DNA of 64,000 bases, from the NCBI GenBank assembly GCA_035315885.1, contig DATFXM010000004.1, positions 15,511-79,510 of the forward strand, given 5' to 3'. Positions 18,304 through 26,240 of this stretch are shown here, in pieces (within the stretch, counting starts at the first letter, position 1; each line of letters starts with the position of its first letter). A model generated the notes under the pieces. The model made no database searches, was not told where the DNA came from, and was given only the letters and a program-made list of their open reading frames with translations. The position numbers were made by a program, and so were the translations under genes. Origin of the DNA: DATFXM01 sp035315885 (lineage in GTDB: Bacteria > Acidobacteriota > Blastocatellia > UBA7656).

Positions 18304-19083
18304 TCAGCTTTCAAAATAGCGAGTCGGCGTCGTGCCGAGCTGTTTTCTGAACATAGAGATGAACGCGCTCGTGCTGTTGTAGCCCGCGCTCATTGCTGCT
18401 TCAGTGACCTTCTCGCCCGAAGCGAGCAGTTGGACCGCGTGCAGCAGCCGAAGCTGTTGGCGCCACTTTCGGAAGGTCATGTTCGTTTCGGTGATGAACA
18501 GCCGCTCGATTGTCCGTTTGCTGGCTCCGCAGTCCCTGCAGAGCCTTTCGAGCGTACGCGTCTCCGCGGGGTCGTCCAGCAACTTATGCACGACTCTCAA
18601 CGCGCGAGGATCAGAAGGTTGCGGAAGTTGAAGCGGTACTGAGTGAACTGCTTTCAACTGGTCAGCGATGATTTCGATCACCCGCCTTTGCATGGGCTTG
18701 CCTTTGTTCAGCCGCTGCATGTTACACGCGTGGAGGATCAACTCCTTAAGCAAAGGCGACACGTTCATGACGAAGCAAGTATTAGGAAGCGCGCGCACCA
18801 GCTTTGGGAGCAGGTAAAGAGTCCTCATAGAGACCTGGCCCGACATTTTTATCGAATGCGGTACGCGAGCCGGTATCCAAACTGCGCGCATTGGGGGAAC
18901 GACCCAGATTCCGAGGCGAGTGAGAACGGTCATGACGCCCTTTGATGCGAAGACGAGTTGGTCTTCGGGGTGCGAGTGCTCGACGATGACATGGCCGTTG
19001 TCGAAGTCGCAAGAGACGCTTGCGATGTGGGCTCTCGGAACACCTCTGCGGCTCGACAGGATACTGTGACACTTATGCGACAT
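18304..19083 (-). CDS. AraC-family transcriptional regulator with N-terminal cupin
   Basis: 259 residues. An AraC-type arm (HSHPEDQLVFASKGVMTV and IPARVPHSI) is followed by the double helix-turn-helix (about 160-258: LERLCRDCGASKRTIERLF, then EAAMSAGYNSTSAFISMFRKQLGTTPTRYF). The arrangement resembles the subgroup of one-component regulators with a metal-free cupin. It is divergent from the VOC gene with a 77-bp gap, so it may control that gene. The ligand is unknown. Confidence 0.9.
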   Translation of the reverse strand: MSHKCHSILSSRRGVPRAHIASVSCDFDNGHVIVEHSHPEDQLVFASKGVMTVLTRLGIWVVPPMRAVWIPARVPHSIKMSGQVSMRTLYLLPKLVRALPNTCFVMNVSPLLKELILHACNMQRLNKGKPMQRRVIEIIADQLKAVHSVPLQLPQPSDPRALRVVHKLLDDPAETRTLERLCRDCGASKRTIERLFITETNMTFRKWRQQLRLLHAVQLLASGEKVTEAAMSAGYNSTSAFISMFRKQLGTTPTRYFES

Positions 19084-19160
19084 TTCTTGTCACAATAGCG
19101 AGAGACAATAACGAGGCGCAAGTGCTATGGTTCGCGAAAACGGTAGAAAGGAAATGCGCG

Positions 19161-19532
19161 ATGTTAGAGTCAGCCGAAATGATGGGTTTTGTTTTCACGA
19201 AGGACTACGACAAGGCGAGAGCATTTTATGAAGGGAGCCTATCGTTCAAGTTTGTGAGCCTCGATCAGTTTGCGCTGGTGATGAACACCGGGAAGAACCT
19301 GATTCGAATTGTGAAGCTTCCGGACTTCACGCCGGCCAAGGCTACGGTTCTCGGCTGGGAAGTGAAGGACATCGAGGCGAGCGTTGCGGCTCTGTCCAGG
19401 AACGGGGTGTTGTTTGAGGACTATCCATTTATTGAGGATCGCGAGCGATTGATCTGGACGGCTCCGGACGGTTCAAAAGTCGCGTGGTTCAAGGATCCGG
19501 ACGGAAACGTGCTCTCGGTCAGTCAACATTGA
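19161..19532 (+). CDS. VOC-superfamily (glyoxalase/bleomycin-resistance-like) protein
   Basis: 123 residues, one VOC domain made of two beta-alpha-beta-beta-beta modules: GFVFTKDYDKARAFYEGSL and LGWEVKDIEASVAALSRNGV, ending with AWFKDPDGNVLSVSQ. Typical metal ligand positions include the Glu and His sites of this family, but I cannot confirm them all here. The substrate is unknown. AAAGGA at 19147-19152 sets the ATG at 19161; an upstream extension would overlap the divergent AraC gene. Confidence 0.85.
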   Translation: MLESAEMMGFVFTKDYDKARAFYEGSLSFKFVSLDQFALVMNTGKNLIRIVKLPDFTPAKATVLGWEVKDIEASVAALSRNGVLFEDYPFIEDRERLIWTAPDGSKVAWFKDPDGNVLSVSQH

Positions 19533-19606
19533 ATGCTGAGTGGTGAGTGCTGAGTGGTGAGTGCTGAGTGCTCAGAACTCAAAGCTCAGGACTCAGAACT
19601 CAAATC
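19533..19606. repeat. TGAGTGC/TGAGTTC heptamer inverted pair
   Basis: TGAGTGC-like units (some read TGAGTGG) run directly into complementary AACTCAG-type units with almost no spacer, between the converging VOC and DUF1015 genes. Confidence 0.8.
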
Positions 19607-20832
19607 AGGTGGCTCAGCAAGCCGTCTCTCAGCTTCGGCTCAAACCAGGTTGACTTCGGAGGCATTATCCCGCCGGCATCCGAGATAGCCATCAAGTCCT
19701 CAACGGTAACCGGATACATGCAAAACGCCACAGCAAACGCGCCGCTGTTCACCATCTCCTCGAGCGCTGCCGCTCCACGAATTCCGCCAACGAAATCTAT
19801 TCGCTTGTCCGTTCGGATATCCTTAATTCCAAGTAGCTGGTCCAGAACTCGCTCCTGAAGCCGACTCACGTCCAGAGATTGAATCGCATCGACCGAAGCG
19901 GTGATGTTGTGCGGAAGCGTCAGGCTCCTCCACCTGCCGTTCAGGTACATGTAGATCTCACCCTTTCGCGACGGTGCTGCGCCCGACGCAGCATTGACCT
20001 CAAAGCGAGTCCCAAGCGCGTCGATGAATTGCTCGGCGGACATACCGTTCAGATCTTTCACCACGCGATTGTAGGGCAGGATTCTGACCTGCTCCGCAGG
20101 AAAGAGTACGGTGATGAAAAAGGTGTACTCCTCGTCTCCCGAGTGATTCTGGTTTGAAGCTTTAAGCTCTGCCCGAGCCCTGCTTGCGCTCGCCGCACGG
20201 TGATGGCCGTCGGCTATGTACAGAGCCGGTAACGTCTGGAACGCCCGCACCAAATCCTGAGCCTCGGATGGAGAGGCTCGCCAAATCGAGTGAGTGACAC
20301 CATCCGCTGCGGTAAAGCTAAAGAGAGGATCGTTCTGCTGAATCTTCGAGACGGTCCGGTTTATATCATCGCGTCCCCGATAGGTCAGAAACACCGGACC
20401 AGTCTGGGCTCGCAAAGCCAGCATGTGTTTCGTGCGATCATCTTCTTTATCTCGTCGCGTGCGTTCGTGCTTGCGGATGACGTCCTGATCGTATTCGTCC
20501 AACGAACAGCACGCGGCTATTCCAGTTTGTTCGTGACCCCCCATCTTCAGCCGATAGATATACAAACAAGGCTCGGGATCCTGCTCGAGTGGACCCTCAC
20601 GTCGCAGACGCTCGTAGTTCTCGGCGGCTTTCTGGTAGACCTGTTCCGAGTAAACATCAATGTCATCCGGCAAGTCGATTTCCGGCCGCGACACGTGCAA
20701 AAAACTGAGACGGTTGTCGGCTGCCAGCTTTCGAGCCTCAGCCGTGCTAACCACGTCGTAAGGCACCGCCGACACCTGAGCCGCTTTTTCACTGGTTGGC
20801 ATTTCGGCGCGAAATGGGCGAATTGTTGCCAT
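19600..20832 (-). CDS. DUF1015 family protein (possible serine kinase family)
   Basis: 410 residues across a single DUF1015 region. Hallmarks are the N-terminal ATIRPFRAEMP, SAVPYDVVS, the KHERT segment, TYRG, and ALYIADGHHRAAS in the centre. Some members of this family have been reported to phosphorylate free serine; I cannot tell whether this one does. I start at 20832, where GGGGGAGAG precedes ATG and the family's usual N-terminus begins. A second ATG at 20919 also has a GGGGAGAG site and would add 29 residues. Divergent from the crotonase gene. Confidence 0.87.
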   Translation of the reverse strand: MATIRPFRAEMPTSEKAAQVSAVPYDVVSTAEARKLAADNRLSFLHVSRPEIDLPDDIDVYSEQVYQKAAENYERLRREGPLEQDPEPCLYIYRLKMGGHEQTGIAACCSLDEYDQDVIRKHERTRRDKEDDRTKHMLALRAQTGPVFLTYRGRDDINRTVSKIQQNDPLFSFTAADGVTHSIWRASPSEAQDLVRAFQTLPALYIADGHHRAASASRARAELKASNQNHSGDEEYTFFITVLFPAEQVRILPYNRVVKDLNGMSAEQFIDALGTRFEVNAASGAAPSRKGEIYMYLNGRWRSLTLPHNITASVDAIQSLDVSRLQERVLDQLLGIKDIRTDKRIDFVGGIRGAAALEEMVNSGAFAVAFCMYPVTVEDLMAISDAGGIMPPKSTWFEPKLRDGLLSHLI

Positions 20833-21055
20833 TGGCACTCTCCCCCGGTTGAGATGGCAATCTGGAATGCTAGGCTGAGCCATCTGTGCTGTCAATCTGT
20901 GGCTGGTCATTGTTTGCACTCTCCCCGCGTGTCTTATAGTGTTGATGGCTAGTGTTGATGAACGGAGGCAAGCGTTCGGCTAAAGACCTGCGACACAAGT
21001 TTTGCAGTGCCGGGATTGAAGCAGGTTCCGGGGCGCCGGCAATCGAGGAGTTCGA

Positions 21056-21826
21056 ATGAGCGAGTCAAGACACGATCCAATGGTTCTTAGTGAACGGAAT
21101 GAGACCGTTCTCAAGCTGACTCTGAATCGACCCGATAAGAGAAATTCTCTGCATCCTGATCTGGTCCGCGAACTTTCCAGGGCGCTCGAGGAAGCCAACA
21201 GCGACGATCAGCTTGCAGCGGTGCTGATCACCGGAGCAGGCAAGAGTTTTTGTGCGGGTCTTGATTTGGGGCTGCTGGTGCAGTGGTCGGCGGAGGAAAA
21301 GCTGGCTTATCTCGAGAAGGTCACTTCGATATTCGCTCAGCTTTGGAAACTGCGTCAGCCAACAATTGCCGTGGTGAACGGTCCTGCGATCGCCGGCGGC
21401 TTTGATCTGGCTGCTTTCTGCGATATCCGGCTCGCGTCTACGGACGCGGTATTCGGCCAGGCTGAAATCAACCTGGGACTCGTACAGATCATTCATCCTC
21501 TTTATAAGTCGATTGGGCTGGCTCGGGCAAAAGAGCTGGCGATGACCGGACAGAACATCTCGGCTGAAGAGGCGTACCGGATCGGGCTTGTGAATCATTT
21601 ATATGCGCCTGAAGAGTTGATGCCCAGCGCCGAGAAGCTTGCTGAGCTGCTGGCCACGCGCCCGCGCCGCGCGCTGTTCGAGACAAAGCGGCTCACCCGC
21701 GAATTGATCGATCTGGATACCGACAAGGCGCTTTCGGAGATCGGGCGTACATTCATCGCGTTGCTTGAAAGTGAGGAACACAAAAAACGGCTGGCCGAGC
21801 TGTACGCCTCGTTGCGAAAACAATAG
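21056..21826 (+). CDS. Enoyl-CoA hydratase/isomerase (crotonase) family protein
   Basis: 256 residues. The oxyanion-hole segments are present (SFCAGLDLG and PAIAGGFDLA), as is FGQAEINLGL. The residue where many hydratases have the first catalytic Glu is Asp (GGFDLA), and the usual GLxPGxGGTQRL loop reads GLVQIIHPLYKSIG. A plain hydratase activity is therefore doubtful, and an isomerase, hydrolase or decarboxylase-like reaction on an acyl-CoA is possible. GAGGAG at 21045-21050 fixes the start. The sigma54 activator begins 16 bases after its stop. Confidence 0.85.
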   Translation: MSESRHDPMVLSERNETVLKLTLNRPDKRNSLHPDLVRELSRALEEANSDDQLAAVLITGAGKSFCAGLDLGLLVQWSAEEKLAYLEKVTSIFAQLWKLRQPTIAVVNGPAIAGGFDLAAFCDIRLASTDAVFGQAEINLGLVQIIHPLYKSIGLARAKELAMTGQNISAEEAYRIGLVNHLYAPEELMPSAEKLAELLATRPRRALFETKRLTRELIDLDTDKALSEIGRTFIALLESEEHKKRLAELYASLRKQ

Positions 21827-21842
21827 TGAGTTGGGACTGGAG

Positions 21843-23552
21843 ATGAAGCCGGAAGACCTGAAAATCATCGAGCTGCTGCAGATCGATGAACAGCGTGGAA
21901 CAATTCAGTTTGAAAACCGGCGAATGCTGATATTCGATGCGGACGCGATGGGTCTGCTCCGCAAGGAGATGATTGACGCGCTTGGGCACCGACCCGCGTT
22001 GCGAATTCTGGCTCGCTTCGGTTACGCGCGGGGCTATCGAGACGCGATGACTCTCAAGGAGATGTATCAGTGGGAGACTCTGGAGGACTGGTGGAAAGCC
22101 GGCCCAAAGCTGCACGCGCTGGAAGGGATCACCGCCTCGAGTCCGGTCGTTCTCGAGCTGGATCCGGAGAATGGGGTTTTTCACGCCGAAGGAATCTGGA
22201 CCAGTTCGTACGAAGCTGAACAGCACTTCAAGCACATAGGCCTGAGCGATACTCCGGTCTGCTGGACATTGACCGGTTACGCTAGCGGGTATTCATCCGC
22301 GGTCTTCGGGTCCGAGGTCTTTTATTGGGAGACCGAGTGTGTGGGTAAGGGCGACTCTCGTTGCTATGTCGTCGGCAAGTCGATTGCGAATCAGGAAGCG
22401 GAAGCTGCGCGCGCTGCAGCGACGCTCTACAAGTTCGAAGATTTTGAAGATCAGTTACCTACGATAGTGGACGATCGTGTAAGGATGCAGCGGTTGCTTG
22501 CAGAGCTCGATCGACAATCGAAGGATCTCGCGGCCGAACGAGATCGAGTACAGGCGCTTGAATCACAGGTTTTCTATCTGCAGGAGGCCATCAGCGGAAC
22601 GTCGAGTCTCGAAGAGATGGTCGGAGCAAGCCTGGTCTTCAGGAGGGTGCTCAGCGATGTAGAACGGGTCGCGGGCTCGGACACCGCGGTGCTGATCACC
22701 GGCGAGACGGGCACCGGCAAAGAGATGATCGCCCGAGCCATTCACAAGCGCAGTCTCAGAAAGTCCAAGCCGCTGGTCACCGTCAACTGTGCGGCTCTGC
22801 CCGCGGGACTCGTCGAGAGCGAATTGTTCGGGCATGAGAAGGGCGCGTTCACCGGCGCCGTTGCGCGCAAGCTGGGGCGCTTCGAACTTGCCAATAACGC
22901 GACTATTTTCCTGGACGAGGTGGGCGAACTGCCGCTGGAAACTCAGGCAAAGTTCTTACGAGTCTTGCAGCACGGCGAGTTCGAGCGCGTAGGCGGCGCT
23001 CAGACCATAAGAGTAGATGCGCGGGTGATTGCTGCTACCAACCGTGATCTGTCAGAGCTTGTCGCTGAAGGTAAGTATCGATCGGACCTGTTCTACAGGC
23101 TGAACGTCTTCCCGATCGACGTGCCACCGCTCAGGGAGCGCGGCGAAGACATCGTTCTACTCACGAACTACTTTGCACAGAAGTTCAGGAACAGGTTCCG
23201 GAAGAACATAACTTCGATCAGTCAGGCCTCGATTGATCGGCTGCTCGAGTATGGGTGGCCGGGGAACGTCCGCGAGTTGGAGCACATCGTGGAACGCGCG
23301 GTCCTGTTGTCTGAAGGTGAAGTACTCGAAATCGAGTTGCCGATTCCGACCTCAAAGCGCAGGGGCCAGGCCGCGGGAACGAACTTTCCAACAAGACTTG
23401 TTACGCTCGACGAAGTGGAACGCGATTACATAAGCAGAGTACTTCGCGAGACTGGCTGGGTGATTGCCGGAAAAGGCGGAGCGGCAGAGATCCTTGGCCT
23501 TCCTGCGTCCACCCTGCGAAGCCGCATGAAAAAGCTCTCCATAACAAGATGA
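21843..23552 (+). CDS. Sigma54-dependent activator with XylR-N/V4R sensor domain
   Basis: 569 residues. The N-terminal part (about 1-210) is an XylR_N plus V4R ligand-binding region (RILARFGYARGYRDAM, TGYASGYSSAVFGSEVFYWETECVGKGDSRCYV), followed by a coiled coil (215-255). The AAA+ domain follows: Walker A GETGTGKE from residue 287, sigma54-contact loop GAFTGA at 334-339, Walker B IFLDEVGEL. A C-terminal Fis-type HTH closes it (AAEILGLPASTLRSRMKKL). V4R domains often sense aromatic or other small molecules. The nearest sigma54-type promoter lies 146 bp after this gene. Confidence 0.94.
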   Translation: MKPEDLKIIELLQIDEQRGTIQFENRRMLIFDADAMGLLRKEMIDALGHRPALRILARFGYARGYRDAMTLKEMYQWETLEDWWKAGPKLHALEGITASSPVVLELDPENGVFHAEGIWTSSYEAEQHFKHIGLSDTPVCWTLTGYASGYSSAVFGSEVFYWETECVGKGDSRCYVVGKSIANQEAEAARAAATLYKFEDFEDQLPTIVDDRVRMQRLLAELDRQSKDLAAERDRVQALESQVFYLQEAISGTSSLEEMVGASLVFRRVLSDVERVAGSDTAVLITGETGTGKEMIARAIHKRSLRKSKPLVTVNCAALPAGLVESELFGHEKGAFTGAVARKLGRFELANNATIFLDEVGELPLETQAKFLRVLQHGEFERVGGAQTIRVDARVIAATNRDLSELVAEGKYRSDLFYRLNVFPIDVPPLRERGEDIVLLTNYFAQKFRNRFRKNITSISQASIDRLLEYGWPGNVRELEHIVERAVLLSEGEVLEIELPIPTSKRRGQAAGTNFPTRLVTLDEVERDYISRVLRETGWVIAGKGGAAEILGLPASTLRSRMKKLSITR

Positions 23553-23568
23553 CGCGAGTCGTCAGGAA

Positions 23569-23605
23569 GACGCGAAATATCGCGACGGTCGCGACATCTC
23601 GCGTC
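23569..23605. promoter_or_regulatory. Long imperfect palindrome after the sigma54 activator gene
   Basis: A 17-base arm from GACGCGA to TCGCGA (23569-23585) matches the complement of 23589-23605 at 15 of 17 positions, with a 3-base centre. Both mismatches would be G-T wobbles on the minus strand. There is no T-run after it. It could be an activator binding site upstream of the sigma54 promoter at 23698, since its centre lies about 137 bp before the predicted start, or a transcript-end structure. Confidence 0.45.
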
Positions 23606-23697
23606 CGCAGAGTCCACAATCCCAAATACCAAATAAACCTGAGGCTCATTTTTCCTTCTCCGACATTACTTGCGAGACTCGAGACTTAGTCAGGTGA

Positions 23698-23714
23698 TTG
23701 GCAAGCGAATTGCT
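23698..23714 (+). promoter_or_regulatory. Predicted sigma54 (-24/-12) promoter
   Basis: TTGGCAAGCGAATTGCT contains GG and GC elements with exactly ten bases between them, close to the TGGCAC-N5-TTGC consensus. Transcription would start near 23725. It stands just downstream of a gene for a sigma54 activator, and the palindrome at 23569-23605 is suitably upstream for an enhancer. Confidence 0.6.
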
Positions 23715-23724
23715 TTTACATCGA

Positions 23725-23821
23725 CGCAAGCTCACACAAGATGAGCAGAAGATAGAGATTCTGGGGTTGTAGGAACAGGCCGGCCGCAAAGCAAGAGAGA
23801 AACCGGGCGGCCGGCCTTTTT
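23725..23821 (+). ncRNA. Candidate sigma54-dependent small RNA (or attenuated leader of the STAS gene)
   Basis: About 97 nt from the predicted sigma54 start to a strong intrinsic terminator. No reading frame with a ribosome site lies inside. The body is A/G-rich single strand (AAGATGAGCAGAAGATAGAG). The layout (activator gene, sigma54 promoter, short RNA, terminator) resembles known sigma54-driven regulatory RNAs next to their activators. The alternative is a leader whose terminator controls read-through into the STAS gene at 23871. No expression evidence is available. Confidence 0.5.
23777..23821 (+). terminator. Strong rho-independent terminator
   Basis: An 11-bp perfect GC-rich stem (AGGCCGGCCGC at 23777-23787 with its complement at 23807-23817) has a 19-nt loop and ends in five T residues (23817-23821). 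Confidence 0.85.
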
Positions 23822-23870
23822 GGTTAGTTTTGGAACTTGACACTAGCAGGTTGGTGAAGCGAACTTAGAT

Positions 23871-24143
23871 ATGACGATACGCATAACGCAAGGTGAAGAC
23901 ATCCGTAATGGGCGGATGATTTTGAAGCTCGAAGGTATTGTCGACCAGGGAGCGGGCGACTTGCTCGAGAAGATGTGCTCAAAGATTAGCGCACGGCCGG
24001 AGTCGGGTATCGTCATAAATCTGAGCGGAGTGACGTTCGTTGACGAAGCGGGTGCCGCCGCGCTCTGTCGCTTGAAAAAGACACCTGGAATCGCAATTGA
24101 TGGCTGTCACCTGTTCACCGAGCGAATGCTCGAACGGCAGTGA
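23871..24143 (+). CDS. Small STAS-domain protein
   Basis: 90 residues, one STAS fold (LKLEGIVDQGAGDLLEKM, then GIVINLSGVTFVDEAGAAALCRL). In anti-sigma antagonists the loop reads D-S-S/T-G with the phosphorylatable serine. Here it is DEAG, so regulation by an SpoIIAB-type kinase at that site is unlikely. It lies 50 bp after the terminator at 23821, so expression may depend on read-through. The partner is unknown. Confidence 0.75.
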   Translation: MTIRITQGEDIRNGRMILKLEGIVDQGAGDLLEKMCSKISARPESGIVINLSGVTFVDEAGAAALCRLKKTPGIAIDGCHLFTERMLERQ

Positions 24144-24226
24144 TGCAGTGCCACCGTCGATACCGGTCGTGAGTGCGATGTCCGAATTCACGCGCCGAAC
24201 GGCTACGGCATCAAATGTTTTGAAGT

Positions 24227-25012
24227 ATGTTTTGGAAGTCGATATTAGCAGTCGTGATCGCCGGCTTTTTAGCGGGCTTACCTGCTGCCGCCCAGACAAA
24301 GCACCGGGGGAAATCTTCGGGAGCGCAGTCTTCAGCTACAAAGCGCGGCCGGGTGTCGCCTGAGCTGGCAGAGGCGCGCCAAAACCTCGTCAAAGCCACA
24401 AACGAGTACAAAGCCAGCCTGGAAAAGCTCGTTCCGATATATCAATCCAACGTGACGGAAGCGGCAGCGCGGTTGGAGAAACAAAAAGAGTTGTTTGCCC
24501 AGGGAATCATATCCAGGCGCGAGCTTGACGAAATCCAAAGAAAAGTTGCCGAAGCGCAATCGTCACTCGACGCGACCAAAAAACAGCTTGCGCAGACCGA
24601 CGAAATGCTGGCTGAAGCTGCCACGATGGGAGAAGAGGACCGGGTGATCTTACCGCCCGGCACGCTGAGGGCTACGGCTGCGTATACCAGATTCAGCGGC
24701 ACCGGCAAATGGGCAATCGCGAATGCGGCGCAGGTTGGGGCGTTTTTCCAGGACAAGTTTGGCCGTTCACTGCCGATCAGCGCTTACGGGCAAACCGCGG
24801 TTCATGATCGGTTAGGATTCGATCATCGCAATTCGATCGATGTTGCGGTACATCCAGACAGCGCCGAAGGACAGGCGCTGATGACTTACCTTCGCAAGGA
24901 AGGCATACCGTACATCGCGTTTCGACACGCGGTACCTGGGTCCGCGACTGGTGCGCACATTCACATAGGCAATCCGTCTCACAGACTTTCCTATTCGGAT
25001 GCATCGAGGTGA
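24227..25012 (+). CDS. Exported coiled-coil protein with M15-like (D-Ala-D-Ala peptidase-type) C-terminal domain
   Basis: 261 residues. A signal peptide (ending LPAAAQT) leads to a basic linker, then a coiled coil (about 45-130, heptad-rich, RLEKQKELFAQGIISRRELDEIQRKV). The C-terminal domain (about 165-255) has GFDHRNSIDVAVHPDS and GAHIHIG, the His/Asp/His layout expected of a zinc M15-like fold. It probably trims peptidoglycan peptides in the periplasm, but activity is inferred. No clear operon partner. Confidence 0.7.
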   Translation: MFWKSILAVVIAGFLAGLPAAAQTKHRGKSSGAQSSATKRGRVSPELAEARQNLVKATNEYKASLEKLVPIYQSNVTEAAARLEKQKELFAQGIISRRELDEIQRKVAEAQSSLDATKKQLAQTDEMLAEAATMGEEDRVILPPGTLRATAAYTRFSGTGKWAIANAAQVGAFFQDKFGRSLPISAYGQTAVHDRLGFDHRNSIDVAVHPDSAEGQALMTYLRKEGIPYIAFRHAVPGSATGAHIHIGNPSHRLSYSDASR

Positions 25013-25319
25013 TGCTCCCGCCGGGAATCTTAAAGCCGACCCCTTTTTCAATGAAGAGCTTTTCATGCTCTTTTAATCTTTGCTTAAGGGCGACTGTTGT
25101 AGTTTGTAAGTGTGGTACGACAGGGCGGTCGCCGTATAAGTGACGTGGTTGTTTGGGAGGTACGGTACCTCGGCGGCGGCCGCCCGGATTACCGCGATGT
25201 CGCTTCCTCCGAGCGGCGTTCGCGGGGCTATCCTGTTCTCCAGACTGGCTGTGATTGTCCCTCAAACTGTTTGTCGATTAGAGGCGGGGCGTTCCTCGCA
25301 CCGCTGATTGGCGACTAGC
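25013..25319. other. Non-coding gap between M15-like gene and tatA
   Basis: 307 bp without a convincing gene. A 68-codon frame (25112-25318) has no ribosome site and resembles no family I know. A small palindrome, GAGGTAC-G-GTACCTC at 25157-25171, is followed by GC-rich sequence. I see no clear promoter. Confidence 0.5.
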
Positions 25320-25484
25320 ATGGGCGATATCGGACTTCCCGAATTACTGGTCATCGCCCTGCTAGTCGTCGTTCTTTTTGGCTCCAGGCGAATTCCCGAA
25401 ATCGGGCGAGGGTTGGGTGAGGGGATCAGAAGCTTTCGCGACGCATTTCGGGGGGAAGAAAGGTCGGATAAGAAATCGGATTGA
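25320..25484 (+). CDS. tatA: Twin-arginine translocase subunit TatA/E
   Basis: 54 residues: MGDIGLPELLVIALLVVVLF is the short membrane helix, followed by GSRRIPEIGRGLGEGIRSFRDAF, the amphipathic helix with the invariant FG-x-x-K/R-x-P-E pattern. A short charged tail closes it. TatA forms the pore of the Tat pathway. No tatB or tatC is nearby, which is usual for scattered tatA genes. The ribosome site is weak. The response-regulator frame opens at its stop codon. Confidence 0.88.
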   Translation: MGDIGLPELLVIALLVVVLFGSRRIPEIGRGLGEGIRSFRDAFRGEERSDKKSD

Positions 25485-25546
25485 GTATGTCAGGTTCTAC
25501 TACTGGATTGCGAGCTAATCCTGCCCCCACTACACTGGTCCCCAGC

Positions 25547-26224
25547 ATGAGAATCCTGGTGGTAGAGGACGAGGCGGGACTGGCCAATTCGCTAGTCGCT
25601 GGTTTAAAGGAAGAGTGCTACGCCGTAGACCATTCTGCGGACGGAGAGAATGCCGAGTTTCTCGCCGAGACCAACGACTACGACTTGATCGTTCTGGACG
25701 TGATGCTGCCGAAAATCGACGGCTTTCAGGTCTGCCGCGACTTGAGAAGTCGCGGCGTCAAGACCCCAATCCTGATGTTAACTGCCCTCGACGCCACCTC
25801 TGATAAGGTCAAAGGTCTCGATAGCGGCGCTGACGACTACCTTGCGAAGCCGTTCTCATTCGAAGAATTTCTCGCACGGGTGCGTGCACTTCTGAGAAGA
25901 GGACCCCTCTTCGTAATAACTGTTCTCGAATATTCCGACATCAAAATGGACCTTGTCGGTCATTCGGTGAGCAGAGGCGATCGCCGGGTCGAGCTCACGC
26001 CAAAAGAATACGGACTTCTTGAATTCTTCCTGCGAAATCCCGAGCGGGTCATCAGCCGCTCACAACTGGCCGAGCATGTCTGGGATCAGTACTTCGACCC
26101 GCTGTCGAATGTCATCGACGTTTCGGTCAGCCACCTGCGAAAGAAGCTTGAAATCACCGGTGCGCCCAGAGTTTTACATGCGGTTCGAGGAATGGGTTAC
26201 ATCTTAAGCAGCAAACCGCGCTAA
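25547..26224 (+). CDS. OmpR/PhoB-family response regulator
   Basis: About 225 residues. The receiver domain begins directly at MRILVVEDE, with acceptor Asp51 in IVLDVMLP and the KPFSFEE lysine. A winged-helix output domain follows (VELTPKEYGLLEFFLRNPERVISRSQLAEHVW, ending VRGMGYIL). I place the start at 25547 because the fold begins there. The frame is open back to 25481, and ATG 25487 would add a Ser/Thr/Pro-rich 20-residue leader. No clear ribosome site supports either. It pairs with the kinase 10-16 bp downstream. Confidence 0.92.
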   Translation: MRILVVEDEAGLANSLVAGLKEECYAVDHSADGENAEFLAETNDYDLIVLDVMLPKIDGFQVCRDLRSRGVKTPILMLTALDATSDKVKGLDSGADDYLAKPFSFEEFLARVRALLRRGPLFVITVLEYSDIKMDLVGHSVSRGDRRVELTPKEYGLLEFFLRNPERVISRSQLAEHVWDQYFDPLSNVIDVSVSHLRKKLEITGAPRVLHAVRGMGYILSSKPR

Positions 26225-26240
26225 ACTTTGGGTCGTGCTT

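Noticed and set aside
25112..25318. 68-codon frame before tatA
   Set aside because: No ribosome site, no recognisable domain, and Arg/Gly-rich composition expected of a chance frame in GC-rich DNA.
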